Shown: positions 1-6,274 of the stretch, piece by piece | Numbering within the stretch: the first letter of the stretch is position 1 | How the letters are laid out: every line of letters starts with the position of its first letter | Assembly (NCBI GenBank): GCA_023257055.1 | Contig: JALRDG010000108.1 | Coordinates: 1-13,501 of the forward strand | Length of the DNA: 13,501 nucleotides | Direction: 5' to 3' | Source of the DNA: Candidatus Saccharimonadia bacterium | Lineage (GTDB): Bacteria; Patescibacteriota; Saccharimonadia; Saccharimonadales; Saccharimonadaceae | Made by a program: the position numbers and the translations under genes | Notes under the pieces: generated by a model | What the model was told of the DNA's origin: nothing | The model's input: only the letters and a program-made list of their open reading frames with translations | Databases searched by the model: none

Positions 1-84
1 CGAAGATATGGGTCAAATTCTCTGCAATGCAGCTACCTGATTGGTAACAGCATAGTCTACTTTACCAGAGGTGAAAAATTTTGT
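1..84. other. Window edge downstream of the response regulator; no gene assigned
   Basis: No gene can be fixed here. Short open stretches touch the window edge in two plus-strand frames (ending at TGA 38-40 and TAA 45-47), so this could be the 3' end of a plus-strand gene converging on the response regulator. On the minus strand the response-regulator frame stays open for 23 codons after its TAG (84 down to a TGA near 15), with a protein-like composition, but without a start codon. I see no strong hairpin plus T-run here to serve as the operon's terminator. Confidence 0.3.
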
Positions 85-483
85 CTAGCTTGCTGCTGGC
101 GGCGCCGCGCCATCCAGGCTTTGGATGATTGAGATAAGCTTGCGCGGCGTAATCTCTGCTTTTATGAGGTAGCCGTCAACGCGATGCTCCATGGCGATGC
201 GAGATTCGTCGTCTTGTTCAAAGTTCGTCATAACAAGTACTTTTGTATTTGGAATCAGATCGTGATCATCGGTTCGCAGGGCATCGAGTATCTCGTTTCC
301 CTTCTTCTCCGGCAGCATGATGTCGAGCATGATTAGGTCGTATGGTCTGTTGCGGGCAGCGACAAGTCCATCGTTCCCGTCGATCATCCAGTCGACTGTA
401 TATCCAGCTTTTTGAAGGCTGCGAACATACATTTCACCGATAAAGCGGTCGTCTTCGATACATAGAATTGTCTGAATTGGCAT
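85..483 (-). CDS. Single-domain response regulator (CheY-like receiver)
   Basis: A 132-residue protein that is one receiver (REC) domain with no output domain. The acidic pocket is E10-D11-D12, the phospho-acceptor is D54 in LIMLDIMLP, the conserved Thr is T86 in VLVMTN, and the conserved Lys is K108 in GYLIK. All catalytic positions of the family are present, so it should accept a phosphoryl group from the histidine kinase encoded 5 nt upstream in the same operon. The start is supported by a GAGGA Shine-Dalgarno about 9 nt before the ATG, inside the 3' end of the kinase gene. Without a DNA-binding or enzymatic domain it must act by protein contact, as a relay, or as a phosphate sink; which of these cannot be told. 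The C-terminus is a short Ala/Pro tail ending in TAG. The family assignment is firm; the downstream target is unknown. Confidence 0.93.
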   Translation of the reverse strand: MPIQTILCIEDDRFIGEMYVRSLQKAGYTVDWMIDGNDGLVAARNRPYDLIMLDIMLPEKKGNEILDALRTDDHDLIPNTKVLVMTNFEQDDESRIAMEHRVDGYLIKAEITPRKLISIIQSLDGAAPPAAS

Positions 484-488
484 AATAA

Positions 489-2030
489 TTATCCTCGGTA
501 CATTGAATGGTTTTTGATCCAGCCTTCTTTCTTGCGAATGAAGTCTTCGTTGGCGTTATCACCTGAGAGCAGTTTATCAGCGACGGTGCTATATATCGGC
601 AGGCTGAAGGTAAAAGTCGAGCCCTGGCCTTCGGCGCTACGGACGCTTATTTCACCGCCATGGGATTCGACGAACGCCTTACAAATATACAAGCCGATAC
701 CTGTTCCGGCGACTGTTTCGCGCGAGCGATGTGAGCGGTAGAACTTATGAAACAGGTTGCTGACGACGTTGCCTGGCATGCCGATGCCTTCGTCACGAAC
801 AGACACTTCGATGAATTCACCTTTTGTTTCTGCCGTCACGTGTACGGTCCCACCCTCATGACTATATTTTATACCATTATCTATAAGATTGCCGAGAACC
901 TCGCCAATACTTCCTCTATCGGCGGCGACGGTTGGGAGGTTGGTGGGAATCTGTACGTCAAGGAGCCGCTGTTGAGAGTTGGCACGAAGCTGCATGTCGT
1001 CGGCAATGGTTGCGTAGATGTCGGCCACAGTATCTTCGACGAGGTGAACTTTAAGGTGACGGCGATCGTATCGTGATGCGTTTAGGATGTTATTAATGTA
1101 GCTACTGAGGCGGCTGGCCGAAACGGTTAGGCGTGCGAGCAGTTCTTTTTGGTCGTTTTGTAAGTCTGCTGATAGTTCGTCGTCGAGCACGTCAAGGTAT
1201 CCTCGGATGACGGTGATTGGTCCGCGAAGTTCATGGGCGGCGAATGCGATAAAATTAAGCTCCTCTTCTTCGGGTGTGTACTCATCGGTGTAGTCGATAA
1301 ACGTCAGTACGACTTCGGCGCTGCTTCCTTTTTGGTAAGAAGCAATAATATCGAATATGCGACGACCTTCTTCGCCCGGCAGTTTATTTGAAACGCGGCG
1401 CCATGTGTATTGCGCATGAACCTCGTGCGTTTCACATTCCTCTAGCCACTGATCGAGCGTCTTGTCGTGAATAAAGTTGAGTTGAAATTCTTCGATACCC
1501 TTTGGCGTAACGTGTATAGGAGCGGCTGCATTGGCGTACAAGATTTTGCCATTATGATTCAAGATGGCTACGCCGGTCGTAGTGGAGTTCAGTGCACGCT
1601 CAAGCAGTTCGCGTCGAGCTGTATCTTTCGTGTCTGTAGCTTCTTCGCTTTCGGATTTACCAGATAGCTCGTAGATAGTCTGGAGGACTTTCTTGAAACC
1701 AATACGAGCGTATGAGGTAGAGTTTGGATTTGGTAATGGCGTACTCGTAGGTTCACCCGCGGCGTGCACGATAGCGTTGAGGACATTCTTAAACGGTTCG
1801 GTAATAAGATAGAATGCAATCAAGTTGACCGCTAGCGACGCAAAACAAACGGTGAAAAGTGTCAAAAGGAACGCGACGTCAGTAATGCTGAAAACATCGG
1901 CGATAATCAATGCTCCGCCGATAACCATCGTGACGAGCAGCTGCGCAGAAATGATTCCCCACGTGAATATTTTTTCAAAACGTGGCCAGAAATCCCTGGC
2001 CATTGCTGGACGTGATGATTTTACTGCCAT
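489..2030 (-). CDS. Membrane sensor histidine kinase (PAS-like, HisKA, HATPase_c)
   Basis: A 513-residue sensor kinase. Two hydrophobic segments (about 24-46 and 52-76) are joined by only a few residues, so almost nothing is exposed outside the cell; this resembles intramembrane-sensing kinases. A PAS-like region (about 142-250, with VAILNHNGKILYAN) follows, then HisKA with phospho-acceptor H266 in AAHELRGP, and a C-terminal ATPase domain: N box NLIDNGIKYS (381-390), G1 VRDEGIGMPG (411-420), F box LFHKFYRS, and G2 GTGIGL (442-447). It should autophosphorylate on H266 and pass phosphate to D54 of the receiver encoded just downstream. The start codon lies inside the end of the DUF3048 gene (10-nt overlap, ATGGCAGTAA) with GGGAG as ribosome-binding site, so the two are probably translationally coupled. 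About 34 residues of unknown role follow the ATPase domain. The kinase call is firm; the signal sensed is unknown. Confidence 0.94.
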   Translation of the reverse strand: MAVKSSRPAMARDFWPRFEKIFTWGIISAQLLVTMVIGGALIIADVFSITDVAFLLTLFTVCFASLAVNLIAFYLITEPFKNVLNAIVHAAGEPTSTPLPNPNSTSYARIGFKKVLQTIYELSGKSESEEATDTKDTARRELLERALNSTTTGVAILNHNGKILYANAAAPIHVTPKGIEEFQLNFIHDKTLDQWLEECETHEVHAQYTWRRVSNKLPGEEGRRIFDIIASYQKGSSAEVVLTFIDYTDEYTPEEEELNFIAFAAHELRGPITVIRGYLDVLDDELSADLQNDQKELLARLTVSASRLSSYINNILNASRYDRRHLKVHLVEDTVADIYATIADDMQLRANSQQRLLDVQIPTNLPTVAADRGSIGEVLGNLIDNGIKYSHEGGTVHVTAETKGEFIEVSVRDEGIGMPGNVVSNLFHKFYRSHRSRETVAGTGIGLYICKAFVESHGGEISVRSAEGQGSTFTFSLPIYSTVADKLLSGDNANEDFIRKKEGWIKNHSMYRG

Positions 2031-3103
2031 GATACACTCCCTGTTACATTTGGTACGGCGGTGATCCAGGTTTGGCCGCGTACGAGCGGTATTTCAGCAC
2101 CGTTCGCTTCGGTAAATCGGATAGTCGTTGCACGATCTGGCTTGTGCCAGGTGGCTTCCGTGGCGGTGCCGTTTTGGAAAATAATAGCTTGCCCAGTGCC
2201 AATGGTTTCGATGTTTTCGCGGTATCCATCTTCCTGAACTCGGCTCATGTTTACTTTCATGGCAATGACAACGTTTGGCTGAATCTGGCCCTCCTCGCGA
2301 TCAAGATGAGGTGCGCCGCCTTGGTTGCGTCGATAGCTGTTTGTGGTCGCGTCGTACGTGTAATCGCTGTTGTATGTGGTACTGCTGACTTTTACAGAGA
2401 TGGTCGTAGCGTTTGGCGGATTGACTGCCTTGCCGTCTACTCTTGGGAAGCTGGTGAATGTTGACTTCGTGTAGTTATTCGAGGCATTCAGTTTATCGAG
2501 ACGGTCGAAGCTGGTGTAGACATTATGTGGTGCTCGGCGGTCGTTGGCTCGCCAGTAGCTGTCGCCGTTAAAAAACTGGTCGATATCACGGTAGTTGCCG
2601 CCGCGCACTTCGTCGAGTGCCGCTTTGCTGCCCCCGACGTGTGCGATACTGGCGTCGTAAGCAGCGAGCCAATCGACGTAATACATACGCAGGCTGCGCA
2701 CCGGCCCTATTACCTGTGGTTTTTCTTGCTGATAGAAAGCCAGGAATCGAGTAATCCCTCCTTCGGCGATTGCCTCATATACGACACCTGCCTGCTTTAA
2801 TCCGGATTGCGGGCGGGCTTCTGGACTATTTTCGAGCATGATAGCCGTTACGGGCTGCATGGTGGCAAATTCGTCCGTCACAAGTTTTCCTGTTAAAGGT
2901 GAATAATACTTCTTTTGTGGTTTCGGCGTGGCTTTTTTAGTGACGACTGGCGCTGCAGGAGTTTCTGGCTTTTCAGTTGCGAGAAGGTATGCCACTACGC
3001 CCCCGCCCGCAATAGTCACAAGTAGGATTGCACTGACGATCTTGTGTCGCTGTACCCATATAGTCATGGATTGAAAGCTGGTTCTAAGTGAGAGACGCTT
3101 CAT
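2021..3103 (-). CDS. DUF3048 (YerB-family) membrane-anchored extracytoplasmic protein
   Basis: A 360-residue protein with a basic N-terminus, one hydrophobic segment (about 22-42), a Pro/Thr/Lys-rich linker (43-65), then the two-part DUF3048 region. The N-terminal part (about 67-220) carries the family's typical ENSPEARPQSGL, VYEAIAEGGITRF, GPVRSLR and HVGGS stretches; the C-terminal part (about 228-355) ends in GQTWITAVP. B. subtilis YerB is a lipoprotein, but no lipobox cysteine is visible here, so the protein is probably held by an uncleaved signal anchor and faces outward. The biochemical function of the family is not known to me. It is first in an operon with a sensor kinase and a receiver, overlapping the kinase start by 10 nt, so a role as input or modulator of that kinase is a reasonable inference. 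The ATG at 3103 sits 10 nt after a TATACT -10 box and has no Shine-Dalgarno; M13 (3067) is an alternative start, also without one. Confidence 0.9.
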   Translation of the reverse strand: MKRLSLRTSFQSMTIWVQRHKIVSAILLVTIAGGGVVAYLLATEKPETPAAPVVTKKATPKPQKKYYSPLTGKLVTDEFATMQPVTAIMLENSPEARPQSGLKQAGVVYEAIAEGGITRFLAFYQQEKPQVIGPVRSLRMYYVDWLAAYDASIAHVGGSKAALDEVRGGNYRDIDQFFNGDSYWRANDRRAPHNVYTSFDRLDKLNASNNYTKSTFTSFPRVDGKAVNPPNATTISVKVSSTTYNSDYTYDATTNSYRRNQGGAPHLDREEGQIQPNVVIAMKVNMSRVQEDGYRENIETIGTGQAIIFQNGTATEATWHKPDRATTIRFTEANGAEIPLVRGQTWITAVPNVTGSVSWQ

Positions 3104-3113
3104 GCTTATGGCT

Positions 3114-3122
3114 AGTATACCA
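3114..3122 (-). promoter_or_regulatory. Extended -10 promoter of the DUF3048-kinase-receiver operon
   Basis: The minus strand reads TGGTATACT, an extended -10 element, with the hexamer ending 10 nt before the ATG at 3103. Transcription would start about 2-4 nt before the ATG, giving an essentially leaderless mRNA, which fits the lack of a Shine-Dalgarno. No good -35 is seen. Confidence 0.6.
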
Positions 3123-3147
3123 GTTCGTGCAATTGTCTGGCTAGCTA

Positions 3148-3175
3148 TTGTTTTGTCGGTCTACTATTGTATAAT
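3148..3175 (+). promoter_or_regulatory. Sigma70-type promoter of the 104-residue protein gene
   Basis: TTGTTT (3148-3153), a 16-bp spacer, then a perfect TATAAT (3170-3175). This drives the gene starting at 3213 with a leader of about 30 nt. It is divergent from the DUF3048 operon promoter about 30 bp away. Confidence 0.65.
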
Positions 3176-3212
3176 ATTCATTATCCGTATCCGGTACTCT
3201 CAGGAGGTAATC

Positions 3213-3527
3213 ATGTCGGACGAAGTTCTTTCCGAATCTAGTGTGGCAACACGGGAACTCCGTTCCTTTATTGCCAGCATGTCGCCGTTTCACACGGTAG
3301 AGACAGTCGATGCAACGCATTACGACATCACGATGGAAAGTGTGGACGCCTTTCGGCTTGCACAGCACTGGGCATCGCTGAATAGGTATGTGCCACAAAT
3401 CATGATGCCGGTTCGTGTTGAGGACGACGCCTACTGTTCGGCATACTTCTTTGCTGAACGGGTTTTCGATGATGGAGTCATTCTCTCGTTGACGCTCACT
3501 CTGAAGACGGTGTCTGCGGCTGCATAG
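3213..3527 (+). CDS. Small protein of unknown function (104 aa)
   Basis: I do not recognise this protein. The start at 3213 is chosen because a near-perfect Shine-Dalgarno (AGGAGG) lies about 5 nt before it. The longer reading from 3102 would put a hydrophobic N-terminus across the promoter itself and is unlikely. The product (MSDEVLSES start, SLTLTLKTVSAAA end) is acidic, without a membrane segment or signal peptide, with an apparent helix-rich first half and a beta-like C-terminus; a single cysteine lies in DDAYCSAYFF. It has its own promoter and opens a run of three small plus-strand genes, but shows no clear similarity to the two paralogues that follow. A hairpin without a good T-run lies downstream at 3540-3581. 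That this is a real gene is well supported; its function is unknown. Confidence 0.75.
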   Translation: MSDEVLSESSVATRELRSFIASMSPFHTVETVDATHYDITMESVDAFRLAQHWASLNRYVPQIMMPVRVEDDAYCSAYFFAERVFDDGVILSLTLTLKTVSAAA

Positions 3528-3539
3528 CCCCTGCTTTAC

Positions 3540-3581
3540 CGCCCCTTAGCACTGTATACGTATCGGTAAAACTAGGGGGCG
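3540..3581 (+). terminator. Possible terminator hairpin after the 104-residue protein gene
   Basis: A 10-bp stem, CGCCCCTTAG pairing with CTAGGGGGCG through one G-U wobble, encloses a 22-nt loop. Only TTCCTATT follows, so the T-run is weak. It separates the 104-aa gene from the consensus promoter that starts at 3588. Confidence 0.4.
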
Positions 3582-3587
3582 TTCCTA

Positions 3588-3616
3588 TTGACATTATACG
3601 AATAATAATGTATAAT
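3588..3616 (+). promoter_or_regulatory. Perfect consensus sigma70 promoter of paralogue A
   Basis: TTGACA (3588-3593), exactly 17 bp, then TATAAT (3611-3616). Both hexamers match consensus at every base. The predicted start near 3623 gives a leader of about 29 nt before the ATG at 3652. Such a promoter suggests strong, largely constitutive expression unless something represses it. Confidence 0.85.
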
Positions 3617-3651
3617 GTACCTACATCGTTCTCACTACGAAAGGTATGACG

Positions 3652-4101
3652 ATGAGCATCCAGACAGCACCCGTTCTCGATCAGCTCAAGCACGTTGGCC
3701 TTCTCCGGCCACTGCGTACTCGTGGAGCCTACCGCACCGCCAGCAAGCAGGCGATGGTCTCCGCGCAGACGATTCTCGCACAACAGGGTTTCGTGCTGGC
3801 GAGCGTAAAGATGATTCAGGGTTCGTTCTACGAACTGCGCTACAACAACTCCGGCCCATTCGATGAGTGGCCGTACTGGGTTGTTCTGCAGTTCGATACC
3901 GAAGACTGCTCGCAGTCGGTCCCTCTCGGCCTGTTCTATTACGAGCGTTCCGACGACGAGGAGTCGTCGAAGCTGAGTCGATGGGGACTTGGCTATACGT
4001 TCAGGACCGAGACCTCCGAAGCAGAGAAGATGATTGTGGACTACAAGCGGAACCACGCTTTCCCTGTCGAGCCGTTCTGGGTTCCCGTATTCGACGCCTA
4101 G
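3652..4101 (+). CDS. Small protein of unknown function, tandem paralogue A (149 aa)
   Basis: I do not recognise the family. The start at 3652 (MSIQTAPVLDQL) is preferred over the ATG at 3646 because an AAAGG ribosome-binding site sits 7 nt before it, and because paralogue B has the same spacing and the same ATGAGCA start. The product is soluble, with no signal peptide or membrane segment. It shares with B the pattern DQL-x2-V, YRT-x-S, AM-x2-AQ-x-IL, KMI-x-G-x-FY-x-L, P-x-WV-x-LQ-x-DT, VPL-x-LFY, RWG, and a C-terminal P-x-WVPVFD. An alternation of predicted helix and aromatic beta strands suggests a single small alpha/beta fold; no catalytic motif is evident. The gene uses many C-ending codons (CTC, ATC, GTC, TAC), more than its neighbours, which together with a perfect promoter points to high expression. 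It ends in a strong hairpin terminator. Function unknown. Confidence 0.8.
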   Translation: MSIQTAPVLDQLKHVGLLRPLRTRGAYRTASKQAMVSAQTILAQQGFVLASVKMIQGSFYELRYNNSGPFDEWPYWVVLQFDTEDCSQSVPLGLFYYERSDDEESSKLSRWGLGYTFRTETSEAEKMIVDYKRNHAFPVEPFWVPVFDA

Positions 4102-4112
4102 GCGTCACACTC

Positions 4113-4167
4113 GCCCGCGTTTCTAGTTAGAAGCATTAGTGCTCGCTAGAAACGCGGGCACTTTTGT
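4113..4167 (+). terminator. Intrinsic terminator of paralogue A with conserved loop
   Basis: A perfect 14-bp stem (4113-4126 with 4146-4159), GCCCGCGTTTCTAG against its complement, closes a 19-nt loop TTAGAAGCATTAGTGCTCG and is followed by ACTTTTGTT. Within the loop AGCA-TTAG-TGCT can form a second small hairpin. The loop is nearly identical to that of the paralogue B terminator. Confidence 0.85.
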
Positions 4168-4170
4168 TAT

Positions 4171-4199
4171 TTGACATTTACGATATTAAATAGTATGGT
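4171..4199 (+). promoter_or_regulatory. Sigma70 promoter of paralogue B
   Basis: TTGACA (4171-4176), a 17-bp spacer and TATGGT (4194-4199). The -35, spacer start (TTGACATT) and leader (TACATTGTT) resemble those of paralogue A, while the -10 is less ideal. It begins only a few bases after the T-run of the paralogue A terminator, so each copy is an independent transcription unit. Confidence 0.7.
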
Positions 4200-4233
4200 G
4201 TATATACATTGTTTCCTACCAAAAGGACGTACG

Positions 4234-4716
4234 ATGAGCACCGAGAAAACCTTCGTTATGGATCAACTTGATGATGTCACTGACCTGAAGTTGTTCGGGC
4301 ATACCAGAAATGTTTACCGCACGAGCAGCATTGCAGCAATGCTCGAAGCGCAGCGCATTCTAGAAAATGCGGGCTACACTCTCGAGATTTACGGCACCAA
4401 AATGATCGAAGGTGTTTTTTATCAACTGGCGTACAGTAACGATGATGAGGGCAGACGCAACCCTGCTTGGGTTACGTTGCAGTATGACACGCAGCGCCTA
4501 CTCGCCTGGGTGCCACTCGCCTTGTTTTATATGACGTACGATGCAGATGGCCGTCACGTGAAGAGATGGGGCACCCCCTTCGACATCACGGACGTTGCCG
4601 ACACACCCGATGCCGCTAGGATGATGGCTCGGTTCGAGCAGTCGATCGAGGACTCATCTACGCGGTCTCACCCTGTTTGGGTGCCGGTGTTCGATAATAA
4701 GCAGGGATACGTGTAA
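4234..4716 (+). CDS. Small protein of unknown function, tandem paralogue B (160 aa)
   Basis: This is a diverged tandem copy of the preceding gene. The start at 4234 (MSTEKTFVMDQLDDV) has an AAAAGGA Shine-Dalgarno 6 nt upstream; the longer in-frame reading from 4171 would run through the promoter and is rejected. Shared elements with A include YRTSS, AM-x2-AQ-x-IL, KMI-x-G-x-FYQLAYSN, WVTLQYDT, VPLALFY, RWGTP and HPVWVPVFD. B differs by an internal insertion before KMI, a longer region between RWG and the C-terminal motif, and a seven-residue tail (NKQGYV region). It is soluble, with no cysteine pair, metal site or nucleotide-binding motif visible. Promoter, leader and terminator are related to those of A, so whole transcription units were duplicated, and the shared core has been kept while the rest diverged. 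Function unknown. Confidence 0.8.
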   Translation: MSTEKTFVMDQLDDVTDLKLFGHTRNVYRTSSIAAMLEAQRILENAGYTLEIYGTKMIEGVFYQLAYSNDDEGRRNPAWVTLQYDTQRLLAWVPLALFYMTYDADGRHVKRWGTPFDITDVADTPDAARMMARFEQSIEDSSTRSHPVWVPVFDNKQGYV

Positions 4717-4721
4717 TAGTT

Positions 4722-4783
4722 GTCCGTCGGTTTAGGCTAGAAGCATCAGTGCTCGCCTGAACCGGCGGGCATTTTTGCTTTTT
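4722..4783 (+). terminator. Intrinsic terminator of paralogue B, running into the gltX stop
   Basis: A 16-bp stem with a few G-U wobbles (4722-4737 with 4755-4770) closes a 17-nt loop TAGAAGCATCAGTGCTC, followed by ATTTTTGCTTTTT. The stem sequence differs from that of paralogue A but pairing is kept, while the loop is almost unchanged. The T-run reaches the stop codon of the convergent gltX. On the gltX strand no T-run follows the hairpin, so it is probably one-directional. Confidence 0.85.
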
Positions 4784-6212
4784 AGAGACTATTGATGGCG
4801 GCTTGGATGCGACGAAGGGAGGTTTCTTTCCCAAGTGCGGCAAGCGTATCGTTGAGTGCGGGGCTAAACGGTGCCCACGACACTGCTAAGCGGATAAGGC
4901 TAAACAGGATACCTGGTTTTTGGTCTGTGGTTTCAAGCAGTTGATTAAGCGTGTTTTGAATGTCTTCTGGTGTAAACGCTGAATTTGCTAGCGCGTCGTG
5001 TGTAGCGCGGAGGTATGTCTGAATTTCGTCACGTGACAGCTTCTTGAGTTGCTTATTGTCGTCGATCATCGACCAATCGGGTGTTGGCTCTTCAAAAAAG
5101 TAATTCGTCAGGATCGGCAGGTCTTTAAGCGTCTTCATACGATCCTGAACAAGTGCAAGTATCTGCTTTTTCGTAGTCTCGTCGGCAGATGCAGCACTCG
5201 TTGGCCAAAAATCTGCTACGCGTTCGTAGAGATCGTCTATATCTAGCATGCGGATGTGCTGACCGTTCAGCCAAATAAGGCGCTTTTCATCAAAACGCGC
5301 CCCGCTTCGCTGCACACGGTCCAGGCTGAATTTCGCAATCAGTTCATCGCGTGTAAAGACTTCCTGTTCAGTACCATCGTTCCAGCCCATGCTGGCTAGG
5401 AAATTAAGCATCGCCTCTGGAAGATAGCCATCCTCACGGTATTCTTGCACGCTTTTAGCGCCGTCACGTTTACCAAGTTTCTTATTACCGTCGGCCGCCA
5501 TGATGTGCGGAAGGCACACGAGCACCGGGTATTCAATTTCTAACGCGTCGTAGAGTGAAAGGTATTTTGGAATTGATGATATGTATTCAAGCCCGCGAAT
5601 AACATGCGTGATGCCCATTTCGGCATCGTCTACGATGTGTGCGAAATTATATGTCGGTAATCCATCGCTCTTAATAAGTATGAAATCATCGAGTGCTTCC
5701 GGTCCGGCGGAGAGTTCACCCATAACCGGATCGTTCCAGGTGTAGCGTTTGATTTCCGGCACTTTGAAGCGAAGTGGCTGGCTGCCATCCCATGCTGGTG
5801 GATTCTCTGGGCGATGATCACGGTACAAAAAGGCGCGCTTTTCCGACTTCGCTTGCTCACGGAATGCCTGCACTTCCTCTGGACCGTATGGGTCGGCGTA
5901 TGCAAGGCCTTTGTCGATGAGTTTTTGTGCCCATTGTTTATAGATGTCGCGACGCTCTGTTTGGAAATACGGTCCATATTCCCCGCCCTTTCGCGGGCCT
6001 TCGTTCCAATCGAGCCCAAGCCATTCTAGCGTGTCAAGGATTAGCTCGGTGGCGCCCTCGACGAATCGAGCTTGATCGGTATCTTCAATGCGCAAAATGA
6101 AGCTTCCGCCTTGCTGGCGTGCAAGCAGCCACGGATAAAGCGCGGCACGAACATTGCCGACATGAATGTAGCCGGTCGGGCTTGGGGCGAAACGGGTGCG
6201 AATAGTAGTCAT
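4782..6212 (-). CDS. gltX: Glutamyl-tRNA synthetase
   Basis: A 476-residue class I aminoacyl-tRNA synthetase that charges tRNA-Glu with glutamate in the cytoplasm. The N-terminus carries RFAPSPTGYIHVGNVR, with HVGN (17-20) as the HIGH-type ATP motif, then LRIEDTD (40-46), and the KMSKS-type loop KKLGKRDGAKS (244-254). Both signatures fit the bacterial GluRS family, with Asn in place of the last His or Gly and Gly in place of the usual Ser. The C-terminal half (about 320-476) is the helical anticodon-binding region. Length is usual for the family. Many related small-genome bacteria charge tRNA-Gln through a non-discriminating GluRS plus GatCAB; whether that holds here cannot be read from this window. 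The ATG has no Shine-Dalgarno and lies 9 nt after a TATACT -10 box. It is transcribed alone, just after the terminator of the upstream minus-strand gene. Confidence 0.97.
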   Translation of the reverse strand: MTTIRTRFAPSPTGYIHVGNVRAALYPWLLARQQGGSFILRIEDTDQARFVEGATELILDTLEWLGLDWNEGPRKGGEYGPYFQTERRDIYKQWAQKLIDKGLAYADPYGPEEVQAFREQAKSEKRAFLYRDHRPENPPAWDGSQPLRFKVPEIKRYTWNDPVMGELSAGPEALDDFILIKSDGLPTYNFAHIVDDAEMGITHVIRGLEYISSIPKYLSLYDALEIEYPVLVCLPHIMAADGNKKLGKRDGAKSVQEYREDGYLPEAMLNFLASMGWNDGTEQEVFTRDELIAKFSLDRVQRSGARFDEKRLIWLNGQHIRMLDIDDLYERVADFWPTSAASADETTKKQILALVQDRMKTLKDLPILTNYFFEEPTPDWSMIDDNKQLKKLSRDEIQTYLRATHDALANSAFTPEDIQNTLNQLLETTDQKPGILFSLIRLAVSWAPFSPALNDTLAALGKETSLRRIQAAINSL

Positions 6213-6221
6213 ATAGGTGTA

Positions 6222-6230
6222 AGTATAACA
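6222..6230 (-). promoter_or_regulatory. Extended -10 promoter of gltX, predicted leaderless
   Basis: The minus strand reads TGTTATACT, with 9 nt between the hexamer and the gltX ATG at 6212. It directly abuts, and partly shares, the T-run of the terminator for the gene upstream. No Shine-Dalgarno lies between it and the ATG. The downstream context (TATACTTACACCTATATG) is almost the same as that of the gene at 7505. Confidence 0.6.
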
Positions 6231-6255
6231 AAAAGCACTCGCGTCTACGAGTGCT
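6229..6255 (-). terminator. Intrinsic terminator of the DUF4367-like membrane protein gene
   Basis: On the minus strand AGCACTCG, a 6-nt loop and CGAGTGCT form a perfect 8-bp stem (6248-6255 with 6234-6241) followed by TTTTTG. It lies about 20 nt after the stop at 6275. Confidence 0.85.
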
Positions 6256-6274
6256 CATGCTTGTGATACCAGGG

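Noticed and set aside
2072..2464. 130-codon plus-strand frame inside the DUF3048 gene
   Set aside because: The minus-strand product matches a known family over its whole length; the plus-strand product is low-quality and has no start signals.
3102..3212. N-terminal hydrophobic extension of the 104-aa protein
   Set aside because: It would translate across the TATAAT promoter, while AGGAGG sits right before the internal ATG at 3213.
3496..4056. 186-codon minus-strand frame opposite paralogue A
   Set aside because: It lies wholly antisense to a gene with a consensus promoter, ribosome site and a homologous neighbour, and it lacks its own ribosome site. It is a frame shadow of a C-ending-codon-rich gene.
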